In this document: piece after piece, positions 11,961 through 22,643 of the stretch
Layout of the letters: each line of letters opens with the position of its first letter
Numbering within the stretch: the first letter of the stretch is position 1
NCBI GenBank assembly: GCA_963989245.1
Contig: OZ022340.1
Coordinates: forward strand, 35,906,002-35,970,001
From: Nansenia antarctica
Taxonomy: Eukaryota; Chordata; Actinopteri; Argentiniformes; Microstomatidae
Length of the DNA stretch: 64,000 nt
Direction of reading: 5' to 3'
Translations under genes and position numbers: made by a program
Notes under the pieces: model-generated
What the model saw: only the letters and a program-made list of their open reading frames with translations
Told to the model about the DNA's origin: nothing
The model's database searches: none

Positions 11961-12345
11961 ATACTTTTTGCTGGATGTTAGAATATGTGACAACAGACAG
12001 TGAAAAGAGCTACCGTTAGGCAAAATCATTTTCCAGTCTTTTACATGTGCTTAAACTACAGATTGTAAGCTTTCAAATGATACGTCATACATTGAAATCG
12101 GAAACAAATTGAAGACAACATGAGTATTTTAAAGTTGCTACACCTGAAATCACTAAGCAGAGAAAATGCCCTTCAAAGATTTTGTTCTTTTTCACACCTT
12201 CACACAGCCAGGTAATGGATGGTAACAATGGCTGGTTAACCCCACCCCCTAGATTGACAGCTGTCAACTATCAATGTCTGTCAGTGTTAGTCACTGGGTC
12301 AGATAGCTATAGCTAACATGATTACCTAGCAAGGTATTACCTAAG
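11961..12345. other. Interval without a recognised gene
   Basis: Moderately AT-rich unique-looking sequence. The ORF of 60 codons on the - strand has no features. The last 40 bp (GGTATTACCTAAGCTAATTA) recurs at 37352-37372. Confidence 0.5.
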
Positions 12346-12833
12346 CTAATTAGTAGGGATGTCCCGATCCCACTTTTTCACTACCGATACCGATACCTGG
12401 GCTTCGGGTATCTGCGATACCGATACCGATCCGATATTTGTATAATTTTTTTGACCCCTGAATAATAACAAATACCTCCCCAGTATATAGTCCACACCAA
12501 CAACAGTTAAATTAAAGACTGCCAGCCTTTATTAAAGCAACAAAAACAGTACTCTGCAGTACTCAGTGACCAGTACTCAGTAACTGGTTTAAAGTTAAAA
12601 CAATTTAAACAGCAGCATTCAGCATTGTAGAAAAAATAGTTATGTCTGATATCTATTTTAGTGCCTTCAGGTAAGTTAAATATAACTTCCCAAATAAATA
12701 TGTAAAGTATTCCAAATAAATAAGAATAACAGCTGCTTTGACAATTGTAAACAAAACAACAACAAAAAACAACAACAACAACAAACGTTTCTTATGTGCC
12801 GTTTCTTTGTAACAAAGTTCTTTAACATATTGT

Positions 12834-13390
12834 TCACTTAAGCATGAGGGAGAGATTCTTCTTCAGGAAGATTAGCTTTTCAGCATTCTGTGCAGTCAAC
12901 CTGTTCCTTCTGTCATCAATAATAATTGAGGCTGTGCTAAAGAGCCTCTCACTCTCTACACTTGTACAAGGAGCACAGAGAAATTTAGCTGCTGTGGCTG
13001 CCAGGGAGGGCAGTCGAGGTTGGTTGACTTTCCAGAAAAGCAAGGGATTGTCTGACCGTGGAATAGGTGCCTCACTGAGGTAGGTCTGCACTTGAATTTG
13101 TACGCTTGTGGTTATCCCAGGATCAGGTAGGCCTACTGTGCGTTCCTCCAGGATTTCATCAAAGATGTTGCCAAGGCTGCTGCTGCTGGTACTGGTGCCT
13201 GTCGCCTCCAACCGTGGAGTCTTGTCTGCTGGCTCAGAGGCTGTAGTTCCCTCCTCCAACACTTCCTCCATCTTCCCTACCTCTGCCATTAATGCTGTCT
13301 TTGCAAGCCTCACACTGTCTGCATTTGTGAAGTACCTGTATAATAAAATAGCTAATATTAGTCAAATAATTTCCGTAATCAAGTTACTTG

Positions 13391-13426
<36 letters not shown>

Positions 13427-13456
13427 ACAGACACACACAGACACACAGACACACAG

Positions 13457-13489
<33 letters not shown>

Positions 13490-14850
13490 CACACACAACG
13501 TTGAATCAGATTAGGCTAAATAAAGTTAACAGAAATTCCCTTACCTGTCTTTGTACCGTGGATCAAGCAGGGTTGCAACCGAGTATAACGGTTCAGACTC
13601 CCAAGTTGTCAAAACGCCTGTTGAGTGCGTCGAGGAGGGTGCTTTTCATCGTTTTAATCCCCTGGTCAGTGTCGTTTTCCCGACTGAGGACACGTCTCAG
13701 GACACACACGATGGGGATGACATCAGCTAGTGATGCCGATGAGGCACTCACCTCTCGTCATCTCCTCGAAAGGGGCCAAAACCGTGACTGTCCTCTCCAA
13801 CAGCCCCCACTGGTTTGCTGTTAGCGTCGCTGGCAGGTCATGTTCAGCCACATACGCTGAGAGTGACCGTTTCTGCGCGATGAGGCTTTCAATCATGTAG
13901 TGGGTGCTGTTCCACCGAGTCTGAACGTCCTGCGGCATATGAAGTTCTATTTGTATGTCCTGCAGCCGTGAATATGCCAAGGGCGAGTGCTTGAAATGGC
14001 CTACCATTTTCCGCCCGTTAGCCAGTGCGTCACTCACGCTGCGCTGCGACAACAGTCCCTCATGCACGATAAGCTGCATAGTGTGCGCAAAGCATCCCAG
14101 ACTCGCCACTCCAAGTTGGTCCATGCCCTTCTTCATATTTTTAGCATTGTCTCTTAAAACGACATGGACTTTACTTTTGTTAATTTTCCATTCGAGCAGC
14201 ATCTCCTCCATGGCTGCCTTAATGGAATCCCCAGTGTGTGAGCCACGGAACTCACGGGCATGCAGCACCGTTTTCTTTAAAGTAAAACCTGAGTCTATCC
14301 AGTGTGCTGTGAGACTCAACAACGACATTGGACACACGTCTGAGCTACAAATGTCAGTTGAGAAGCTAATAGCACCGGCATTCTCCAATAGTTTGGCGAG
14401 GAACTCACACACTTCATTGTGCATTTGAGGGATGGCTTTTTCGGTTATATAATGCCGACTGGGCAAAGTATAACGCGGCTCTAGGTGCTCAATTAAACTC
14501 CGAAACCCCACATTCTCTACCACCGAAAGTGGTTGGTCGTCGAGCACAATAAACTGAACTAATTTCTCCGTTATTGCTTTTGCAATTTTGCTGTCTGGGG
14601 GGAGTTTCTCTCGCCTCTGCATTGACTGTAGCAATGTCTGCTGTTGCAGGGGCTTTTTCTTTGCAGCAGACGCTTGCAGGTAGGCCTGGTGCTGTTCCAC
14701 ATGGTGTTTTTTTAAATGTTTAATTAAATTAGTGTTGTTAAACCGACTAGCATCGCTGCCACCCCTCGAAACTGTTATTTTGCAAATCTTGCATTCCGCT
14801 GATGGACTTTTTTCGTCTTTAAGACTGAAGTATTCCCACACTGCTGACAT
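12834..14850 (-). pseudogene. hAT (ZBED-like) transposase, two frameshifts
   Basis: The - strand gene starts at 14850. The N-terminal BED finger shows WEYFSL, CKIC and HLKKHH. The RNase H-like core follows (FSTDICSSD; RDNAKNM; GCFAHTMQLIV; QTRWNSTHYM), and the C-terminal dimerisation region contains LCAPCTSVESERLFS. A GT-AG intron (about 13335-13543) holds a CA microsatellite and splits D|RYFTNADSV. The frame breaks twice: near 13766 (about 2 bases lost after EEMTR) and near 13590 (before EPLYSVATLLDPRY). Family function is cut-and-paste transposition with 8-bp duplications. This copy cannot make a full enzyme. Confidence 0.85.
13391..13494. repeat. CA microsatellite in the transposase intron
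   Basis: Imperfect (CA)n with CACAGA interruptions, inside the - strand intron of the hAT gene. Confidence 0.9.
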
Positions 14851-15121
14851 GACTCACACACAGCTACTAGCCAACTGTCATGCACGTGACCACTGGCGAC
14901 TACTGTTGTCGTCACTTGAGTGAAACAATCTACCGCCATAGTCCATGGCCTGTTGTTAAACCTATTTGATGTAGCAAAGCCTTTTTTATTTATATTATTT
15001 ATATATATATTTTTTCTTTTTAAGAAATCAGTTTTTTTAATTTTTATCCGATTAATCGAAAAAATAATCGGCAGATTAATCGATTATCAAAATAATCGTT
15101 AGTTGCAGCCCTACTAATTAG

Positions 15122-15345
15122 CTTCAGCTTATCATTATGGAGGCTTTATGGTTGTTGTAACTGTTATTCTTTTAATGATACAAAAAAGTCTTCAATCAGA
15201 ATCAGTATTTATTTTACAGTACACAAGAATAAAAATCTTTGGCTTTGGTTTTTCAACATTAGCATTGCAGCAAGGTACATAATCACAATAACAAGAAAAT
15301 AAGTAAAGTAAGTATGAAAAGTAATACAGTTTTCTGAGGTGCTGT
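15122..15345. repeat. Dispersed repeat shared with 37373-37830
   Basis: CAGCTTATCATTATGGAGGC ... CAGAATCAG-A/T-ATTTATTTTACAG ... GCAGCAAGGTACATAATCAC occurs in both places in the same orientation. The class was not identified. It is the host sequence into which the 12354-15113 hAT jumped. Confidence 0.7.
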
Positions 15346-16013
15346 GGAGTCTGGTGGGCATGTGGTGTCTTTTGCCTCATCTGAACAGAATTCTCTGATC
15401 AAAAATATACTTCTGTCTGGCCATGTCAAGTCCGAGTGGGCCTTGCGCATGAAGATCACCTCCGGGGGGCTTGACATCAGTGATTTTCAGCCATAACCAC
15501 GCCAGGTTCCTTAGCATCAAAGCTGGAACAGACAGACGACAATACATTGAATTATTGCCCACAGTAAATGAATTACCTGAAGTGCTGGTAACTCAGGCAA
15601 TCAGGAGGTGGAGGGCAAGGCCAGGCACAGTACCACAGCATGAAGTTGTTCTGAACAGTAAAAAAAAAAAAATCAAACACAGTTAGCTAGCTGTACACGG
15701 TATCAACAACACAACTTTCAGAACAGCATAATGTACTATGCGATTGTTTTAGAAAGTCTTACGCAATACCACACAACTTACTAGCTAATGCTAGCTAGCT
15801 AACACGGCTAGCCCAACCCAAGTAACAAAAGAAAAACAGTTAACTAACTGTACACAGTAGCAACAACACAACTTATAAGAGCAGCATGTGCTATGCGATT
15901 GTTTTAGAAAGTCTTTAAAAAGGCAATACGACGACACAGAACATACTAGCTAATGTTAGCTAGCTAACGCGGCTAACCCAACACAAACAAACAAAGGAGT
16001 GTAGGCTACTTAC
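15346..16013. other. Interval without a recognised gene
   Basis: The two segments 15680-15815 and 15835-16000 are diverged direct repeats of each other (TTAGCTAGCTGTACACGGTA ... / TTAACTAACTGTACACAGTA ...), each ending in a GCTAGCTAAC motif. Nothing else recognised. Confidence 0.5.
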
Positions 16014-16110
16014 CCAAAAGCAGAAAGTGTTGTGGTATGTTGATCCCGTGAAATCCGTATGTTCTAGTAAAGTTTCGTTTCTTGGGGACTTTCTTTGTGC
16101 CTTCAGTCAT
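16014..16110 (-). other. Possible first coding exon, unidentified
   Basis: On the - strand an ATG at 16110 opens a 97-bp frame rich in Lys/Arg at its start (contains KKVPKKRNFTRTYGF) that ends exactly at a strong donor, TTTTGG|GTAAGT. No matching acceptor exon was found downstream and the product is not recognised. It could be an exon of a lost transposon gene or chance. Confidence 0.2.
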
Positions 16111-16671
16111 TACTGAACAATTCATTGAGCTAAGCAGTGTTCATCGATGTACAAACTCGAAATACATTCTCAATGAAAACATTGAAACACGCGCCCTTTG
16201 TGTCCCTCCCCCTTGAGCGAGCTTAACAGCCAATCACACCCAAGTGAAAGCATACATACGTTATTTCAGCCACCCCCCAAGCGCGTCGGAAAAAGCATGA
16301 GAAACAAGCCTCTGTTGTTGATAGATTATACTTATTTAATGAACGTAAAACAGTTCAGAAAAATAACGAGTGGCTACTCAGTGTTTCCTCCAGGTTTTTT
16401 CCACATTAGTGGCGGAGTGGTCCTTATTCGCGCGCGGACACAATTTCTTTCCTGTGCACGCGCATGAAACACGCACTGGCGCTCAAAACAAAGACGTAAT
16501 TTCACCGATTTTTTTTAATAAAAAAAAATAGTGGTTAAGCCATTAAAGCCGAACAGGTGATTTTATATAGAAGGTGATCAAATACCAAGATATCCTACAG
16601 CTGCAGCAGAACATGCGGAACGCGCATACAGCACTGAACATATAGCCTACATGTGACTGACAGGCTAAGAC

Positions 16672-16690
16672 ACACACACACACACAAAAA
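16672..16690. repeat. CA microsatellite
   Basis: Short (CA)n. A second longer run, (CA)n, is at 16844-16880. Confidence 0.85.
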
Positions 16691-16836
16691 GATCATCAGC
16701 TCTTCGAATATGAAGTACACGAGAGATTATCAGCTCATCGAATATGAAGTACACAAGAGTAGAGTACAGAGGGAACCGGGAACGCGCATACAGCACTGAA
16801 CAACATCCGTAGAATATAAACTTGTGACTGACAGTC

Positions 16837-16883
<47 letters not shown>

Positions 16884-16972
16884 GAAAGATCATCAGCTCA
16901 TCAATACGAAGTAGGCCTACATGAGAGTACACGCACAAAACAGGCTAACGTTACTCATTAACTGTTTACATA

Positions 16973-17524
16973 CCGTATTTTCCGGACTATAAGTCGCATC
17001 AATCAAACAATGCGCCATTTATTTAGAAACTTGTTTCACAAAATCCAAGACCAAGAACAGACATTTAATCTGGAAAGGCAAGTTTATTCAACTACACAAT
17101 AGCACACAGAACAACAGGCTGAATAGAAGTCCGGTATGTTAACATAACACATTAACAGTTATTCAGCTACACAATAGCATAAAGAACATACCTGGGAGGC
17201 TGAATAGGCTAAATGAACATAACAAGCCAGCGAGTCCAACAAGCAAGTTACCAGTAAGCAAGTTCACCAAGCTACCGTTTGCTTAGCTTCAACAAGCTAA
17301 TGTTTTAGTTCATTTCTTCAGTGGTATTGGAGCAGCATATAGTTGTCACAAGCCCATAGCGGCCCAGAGCGCCCTCTGTCGGCTGTAGACGGTAATGTTT
17401 ACTCCTTGGTTCATGTCAGTCAGTATGAAATTATATATATATTGATATATAAGTCGCACCTGACTAAGTCGCAGGACCAGCCAAACTATGAAAAAAAGTG
17501 CGACTTATAGTCCGGAAAATACGG
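16973..17524. mobile_element. Non-autonomous Tc1/mariner-like element
   Basis: The inverted termini CCGTATTTTCCGGACTATAA (+ GTCGCA) match at both ends and are flanked by TA. A TA duplication points to Tc1/mariner or a relative. No ORF of note. Its middle part is also present, inverted, at 10140-10440. Confidence 0.85.
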
Positions 17525-18584
17525 TAAGTAAAATCACAGTGTGACAGTCAGATGGAGAATTCGGTAAACAACCAACAGCAAGGTAATGCATCAGCTGAGT
17601 TAAAGAAAACCAACTCTTACCTTTGATGACACCGACATGAGCCCTGTTTACCCGTACCTCCGCCGTTCTGTTCGTGGTGATTTTAGAGGCAATAGATTAT
17701 TTTTGCCCCGCGTCTATTGCCCTGTAGTTAGACCATGCGACCACAGCTCCGTTGTGTCACTTATTGTCCAAATGTTCCCTGAATTTTAGCTGCATGTTTT
17801 TCCAGCATGTAAATCCGTGGTCAATAACAATTCGACTCCCCTTCTTTCCCCCTGCCAATACTGTGTCGTTTGTGACATTTACCAACGTTTATGCTATCAA
17901 TAGTTCGAAGCTAGCGTTAGATGCGAGGCTGCTCGGGAACATTATTTGTTTCACAAAATAGCCTGATTTAGTTGACCATGAACATCAGAGACTAGACGAC
18001 ATTATGAATGTTCATTTAAAATACTCTATAGTGAGCACTGGTATAAGAACATGAACCAGAGAACTGCAGTAAATGCAAGAACCCACAGTCGTCGCTGATG
18101 ATGTTGCATTTTCCATTAGGATACGCATACGGGATTAAAGGGACGGGCGACGGGCGAAGAGAGAGCTACGGGATTTCCAGAAATCCAAATGTCCCGCTAA
18201 ATTCGGACCAATCACAAAACTGTTTTGCAAGCGCGTCGCTGACGAGGTTAATTGCAACATTGTAACATATTGTAACTTACTACACCCTAAATCGAAACAA
18301 AATGTAGGTCTGAAAGCGGCCTAAACGAGCTTCAATCAGCTTTTTTCTGTTCTCCGGTCATAAAGTGGACTGAATCAATTAGTGGCGGAGAAAATGTATT
18401 CCTGGCTGCCCGCCACAAATCAATGCATATAGAGGAAACACTGGTTCAAAGCTTCAAGTTGAATGTTAGCAAAAAAACAGAAAATCAGACTTTTAGGTCA
18501 GAAATAGTTTGAAGACTGATTTGACGTATTTCTGTTTTGCGCCTGGTAACTCCAAATACTACGGCTATATGGTTGCGGGGATTT

Positions 18585-18960
18585 GCTCCCATTCAGCTAC
18601 AAGAGCATTACTGAGGTCGCGCGACAAGGACTGGCTCGCATTAGGTGTTCCAATTCATCCCAAAGGTGTTGGATGGGGTTGAGGTCAGAGCTCTGTGTGC
18701 AGGCCGTCAAGTTCTCCCAGACCAAACTCGGCAAACCATGTCATTATGGACCTCACTTTGGATATGGGGTCATTGTCATGCTGAATCTGGAAAGGGCCTT
18801 CCCCAAACTGTTGCCACAAAGTTGGAAGCTTACAATTCTCTAGAATCACATCGTATGTTGTAGCTTTAAGATATCCCTTCACTGGAATTAAGAAGCCTAG
18901 CCCAAACATGAAAACAGCCCCAGACCATAATTGTGTCCACATACTTTTGTCCATGTAGTG
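18585..18960 (-). pseudogene. Tc1-like transposase 3' relic
   Basis: The - strand contains WQQFGEGPFQIQHDNDPISK, the region around the second catalytic Asp of Tc1 transposases, then LDGLHTEL where the family has a WPAQSPDL-like motif. The right edge is a typical Tc1 terminus (inverse of GGACAAAAGTATGTGG) ending before TA at 18961. Stops and frame changes interrupt it and the other end is missing. Confidence 0.7.
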
Positions 18961-18983
18961 TATGTTCAGCTTCATACTAGGTG

Positions 18984-19201
18984 TGTTAAAAATGGTAATT
19001 GTTCTGACTTATATAGCGCCTTTATCCAAAGCGCTTACACACCAATGGCGGCAAGCTACCATGCAAGGCGCCGGCCCGCTCACTGGGAGCAATTTGGGGT
19101 TCAGTGTCTTGCCCAAGGACACTTCGACATGTGGCCAGCCGGGGCTCGACCCGCCAATCTGCGATCATTAGATCATTACCTCCTGCGCCACAGCCGCCCC
19201 A
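18984..19201 (+). repeat. L2/SINE-like dispersed repeat
   Basis: GACTTATATAGCGCCTTTAT ... CCAATGGCGGCAAGCTACCA ... TCTTGCCCAAGGACACTTCG. This is a very frequent teleost repeat. Other pieces in this window are at 60980-61160 (same strand) and 56080-56190 (inverse). Confidence 0.75.
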
Positions 19202-19284
19202 AACACTTGTTATTGTGGTCACATGTAGTGTTCAGCTTCATACGGTGTGCTAGGTGTGTTGTGGTCACATGTTGTGGTGAATAT

Positions 19285-19393
19285 GTCTTTCTGTGACCCT
19301 GAGGACACACACACAGATGTGACCCTGAGGACACACACACAGATGTGACCCTGAGGACACACACACAGATGTGACCCTGAGGACACACACACA
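19285..19393. repeat. Minisatellite TGTGACCCTGAGGACACACA, left part
   Basis: About four units of TGTGACCCTGAGGACACACA + CACAGA. The array resumes at 25069-25110, so the 19396-25068 Tc1 jumped into it. Confidence 0.9.
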
Positions 19394-19905
19394 TACAGTT
19401 AGGTCCATATATATTTGGACACAGACAGAATTTGTGTTATTTTAGCTGTTTACCTAAACATCTTCAAGTTACAGTTATATAATGAATATGGGCTTAAGTG
19501 CAGACTCTCAGCTTCAGGGTAAGGGTATTCACATCCAAATTGAAGGAAGGGTTTAGGAATTACAGCTCTTTAATATGTAGCTCCCTCTTTTTCAAGGGAC
19601 CAAAAGTAATTGGACAATTGAGTCAAAAGCTGTTTTATGGGCCAGTGTGGGCTATTCCTTCATTATTTCTTTATCAATTAAGCAGGTAAAAGGTCTGAGT
19701 TGATTCCAAGTGTGGCATTTGCATTTGGAAGCTAAGCAGATGAGAGTTGCTGTATACGCACAACATGCGGTCAACGGAGCTCTCAATGCAAGTGAAACAG
19801 GCCATCCTTAAGCCCAATTTATGCTTCTGCGTCGAATTTACGCGCGGCTACGCCGTAGCATATGCAAGGGCTCTCCTAATTTATACTTCTGCGTCGCGTT
19901 GATCC

Positions 19906-20089
19906 GCTCCGTTGGAACGGTGTACTCATAGTGGCATAATCGCGATTTTTCTTGTTATGCTTGTTGTAAAGAAAATGTCCATAATGCATTGAAATGACAT
20001 TAAACTAAGATAATACGATGGTTATCATATAAAATCAAATCTTTATTAATAAGTAATTACAGAAAAGGTAAATTACATTTCTGTCATGG
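19906..20089. repeat. Direct repeat, copy 1
   Basis: GCTCCGTTGGAACGGTGTAC ... CATTTCTGTCATGG. Copy 2 lies at 22297-22481, about 10% diverged. The pair suggests a tandem duplication within the TTAA element, later split by the BEL-like insertion. Confidence 0.8.
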
Positions 20090-20194
20090 TGTGATGGCTA
20101 TCATGTCTATCAAATTAGCCATCGTCCTGGCATGAGTGGGTGTTGATTCCAACGCACCTGTTTGTTTGTAGTTCCTCCGTTTGCAACAAAGACT
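20090..20194 (-). repeat. 3' LTR remnant (last 105 bp)
   Basis: Identical in layout to 21458-21562. Both contain AGTCTTTGTTGCAAACGGAG ... CATGATAGCCATCACA on the - strand. Sequence upstream of AGTCTT is unrelated to the full LTR, marking the deletion joint near 20194. Confidence 0.8.
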
Positions 20195-21093
20195 GATTGA
20201 ATTGATTGAATAACAACCTTCTGAAGTGGGGTTTTAGGCACTGTTCCTATATTAGCATATTCAACCGGTGATTGTTCAAGATTCATAGACACAGATTGTC
20301 CCTTTTGCATATCATCATAATAGGCATTCATGTCATCATGTTCTTTTACACTTGGTATAGAAGATGTTTCAAATTTCTCAATGACTTTTAATTTGGCGGT
20401 GGAGGCGACAATGTCAGTTCTTATTTTAAATTTCTCTTTCTTTGTCTTCAGTTCAACTTCCTCGATTTCCAAAGCACGCTGTTCATCTAATACAGCCTCT
20501 CTAGCCACTAGTTCTGCTCGCTCTACCTCCACTTTCATGCGTTGGGCTGAGAGTGAGGTAGAGGCCCTTGATGATCTGCTACTCCTATGAGAGGATCCAC
20601 TGTTCCTACGAGAGGATCCACCACTCCTATGAGAGGATCCACCACTCCTATGAGAGGATCCACTGTTCCTACGAGAGGATCCAATGTCTGGTGGTGGCAG
20701 TGTAACAGAAACGCTGTCCTCAGGCCTGACAGTTGATTGGTTCCTGTCAGATTCAGCAACTTCTGCTTTCCATCCCTCCACTTCATCCAAAAAATTATCA
20801 AAATGCAACATTTTTGTTTCAAACCAATTCACATCATCAGGTTGTGCCTCTTGTGATAACATCGAGTGCACAGTTCCATGGAATTCCTTAAATTCATTCA
20901 ATGTGAGTTTGAACCCATCAACTAGTTCAGTTATGTCATTAACATTTCCATCAGCACACAGCAATGGTCTTATTTGATTCATTTTCCGTGTACATTTTCC
21001 CAGTTTAGCTCTACGGGATCCAATCAATAATATCAGATCTTGATCTGCAGCAGCCGCATCAGACTGGCTGTCCGGTTTCAATTCATCCGCCAT
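20110..21093 (-). CDS. BEL/Pao-like Gag ORF, C-terminus encoded by LTR
   Basis: A 327-codon open frame starts ATG at 21093. Residues 1-110 are mostly helical with conserved-looking LNEFKEFHGTV and NWFETKMLHFDNFLDEV segments, like the DUF1759-type N-terminal part of Pao/BEL Gag. Residues about 150-180 are a Ser/Arg repeat (SSRRNSGSSHRSGG). Residues about 185-245 form a charged coiled coil (VEVERAELVAREAVLDEQRA ...). The last 26 residues are read from the LTR remnant and also occur as an open frame in the 5' LTR. Such Gag would assemble particles in the cytoplasm. No protease or zinc knuckle is present. It is the only long uninterrupted retroelement ORF in the window. Confidence 0.6.
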   Translation of the reverse strand: MADELKPDSQSDAAAADQDLILLIGSRRAKLGKCTRKMNQIRPLLCADGNVNDITELVDGFKLTLNEFKEFHGTVHSMLSQEAQPDDVNWFETKMLHFDNFLDEVEGWKAEVAESDRNQSTVRPEDSVSVTLPPPDIGSSRRNSGSSHRSGGSSHRSGGSSRRNSGSSHRSSRSSRASTSLSAQRMKVEVERAELVAREAVLDEQRALEIEEVELKTKKEKFKIRTDIVASTAKLKVIEKFETSSIPSVKEHDDMNAYYDDMQKGQSVSMNLEQSPVEYANIGTVPKTPLQKVVIQSIQSVFVANGGTTNKQVRWNQHPLMPGRWLI

Positions 21094-21457
21094 TCTGATT
21101 ATATGACGGTGTCCACTCTTAGTGCATCAAACACAATATAAGAGCGCTTCTCAAAACAATAACAATAGCGCAACTTAGCATCCATAAACACAATGCATTA
21201 AACTCCGCAACAAGTCCAACAACAACATAACAATTCCGTAGCACAGCACAAACAGCGCAAGCTATCAATTAGTTTGATACCGGTTTCCATCCATAAGCTC
21301 TGAAGGTTTACGTTACTCACGCATCCAATGTCCTTCCAAACGAGCAGTCTTGGCTCCGTCTCACTCACAACAGGAAAGGTATGTCCAACTTGGCGAAAGT
21401 TTCCCAGTGTTTCCAATTTGCGCGAGTTCTTCAACTTGCGAGAGTTTTTCAACTTAA

Positions 21458-22061
21458 TGTGATGGCTATCATGTCTATCAAATTAGCCATCGTCCTGGCA
21501 TGAGTGGGTGTTGATTCCAACGCACCTGTTTGTTTGTAGTTCCTCCGTTTGCAACAAAGACTCTGGACCTTTCCATGGATTGAAGTGGTCTTAAAATCCA
21601 AAGTCCAAATAAAAGTAACAAACGAAAGTAATATACAGTATGTTGGTGTGGTGTGGTATGTACGCGTATGTAAATGTTTGTTTGTATGTGTGTCACTTCT
21701 GGGTCGGTCCTATCCCCGATCGGAATTCAAAAGCAAACTTATCAAACATAGTTGTCAAACAAAATAACTTGTGTCAAACCAAAACTTGTATCAAACAAAA
21801 ACGTGTATCAAACAAAACAACAAATATTTTCTAATGTGGTGGTGGTTTATCGTGATGGTTGAAAAACTGTGTCGCACCCTCACGTGTCAGGACTCATCAA
21901 GCCCAAGCAAGGAGAGATCACTTCCTTATATCAATTATGTCCTTAGATTGGGCGACACCCATTTTCAAAATAAAAGTCTTTATGGGCCAAAGTACCACTT
22001 TCAAAATACCATTCAAGTGGCTTTTCATAAATAATAATATAAAGCTTTTTTGGCTCCAACA
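21458..22061 (-). repeat. 5' LTR of the BEL-like element
   Basis: 604 bp on the - strand, beginning TGTTGGAGCC and ending ATAGCCATCACA. A leader fragment homologous to 21270-21450 is embedded at 27160-27342. Confidence 0.6.
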
Positions 22062-22296
22062 CATGCCTTCCGCATTCCTACGAGAGAGTCGGAATGTGAC
22101 GCAACTAAGCGGACCAATCATAGTTCTTATAGATAACTTTACATTAAATATGTCTATCATAAATATAATTTAAACCCAACGAACAGCCATGGGGCTACCT
22201 GTAACTACTAATGTATTTCTAAACAAACAGGATTGTACATCTCGTAAATGTGAATCGCGCTCCTTATAGGAAGGCTGTGCCTGACGCTTCCAGGGC

Positions 22297-22481
22297 GCTC
22301 CGTTGGAACGGTGTACTCAAAGCGGCATAATAGCGATTTTTTTTTTATGCTTGTTGTAAATAAAAGTTCTATGATGCATTGACATGACATTAAACTAAGA
22401 TAATACGATGGTCATCATAATTTTAAAAATCTTTATTAATAAGTAATTACAGAAAAAGTAAATGACATTTCTGTCATGGCT
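22297..22481. repeat. Direct repeat, copy 2
   Basis: Partner of 19906-20089. It is followed by CTTCCGCATTTTGG, which resembles the sequence just right of the BEL-like insert (CCTTCCGCATTCC at 22066). Confidence 0.8.
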
Positions 22482-22643
22482 TCCGCATTTTGGCCTACGA
22501 GAGTCGGAATCATATCAGAATCATGTTCTACTGCCGCGTAGTTACATTTTTGGAGAGGTGCGCGTCAACCAACGGCGTAGCCTACGCAAGCAACGGCGTA
22601 GCCTACGCCGTCGATTTTACGCAGAAGCATAAATCGGGCTTAA

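Larger units (their letters stand above)
12354..15113. mobile_element. hAT transposon with two unlike ends
   Basis: The left end is TAGGGATGTCCCGATCCC with CGATACCGATACC subterminal repeats. The right end (inverse) is TAGGGCTGCAACTAACGATT with ATTAATCGATTA repeats. Beyond TAGGG they belong to different hAT end types. A perfect 8-bp TSD, ctaattag (12346-12353 and 15114-15121), still frames the unit. The same host sequence without the insert occurs at 37352-37385 (TAAGCTAATTAGCCAGCTTA). It carries a transposase pseudogene on the - strand. Confidence 0.9.
16379..18443. mobile_element. CAGTGTTTCC-type hAT, no matching TSD
   Basis: It begins CAGTGTTTCCTCCAGG with TGGCGGAG nearby and ends GGCTGCCCGCCAC ... 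AGAGGAAACACTG, the same termini as 27002-27648. Internal sequence matches 36320-36840 (GATCATCAGCTCATC; TTTTTCCAGCATGTAA). Flanking 5-mers differ (ctact / gttca), so the two ends may come from different copies or the flanks changed. A mariner-like element sits at 16973-17524. Confidence 0.75.
20090..22061 (-). mobile_element. BEL/Pao-like LTR retroelement, gag only
   Basis: On the - strand: a full 5' LTR (22061-21458, TGTTGGAGCC ... CATCACA), a leader of about 360 bp, a gag ORF, then only the last 105 bp of a 3' LTR. Flanks are catgg / catgc (5 bp, one mismatch); BEL elements make about 5-bp duplications. No pol is present. The gag frame runs straight into the LTR remnant, so pol and most of the 3' LTR were deleted in one step. 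Confidence 0.65.
19812..22639. mobile_element. TTAA-flanked transposon, duplicated inside
   Basis: It starts GCCCAATTTATGCTTCTGCG and ends CGCAGAAGCATAAATCGGGC, flanked by TTAA on both sides (19808-19811, 22640-22643). The intact Tc1 family reads CCTTAAGG at this spot, so TTAA is a true duplication. TTAA targets fit piggyBac-, Kolobok- or Sola3-like elements. Inside are two direct repeats and a BEL-like retroelement. A 211-bp MITE with similar ends is at 24497-24707. Confidence 0.8.

Noticed and set aside
13108..13824. + strand 238-codon ORF
   Set aside because: Antisense of the hAT transposase and its CA-repeat intron; no recognisable domain.
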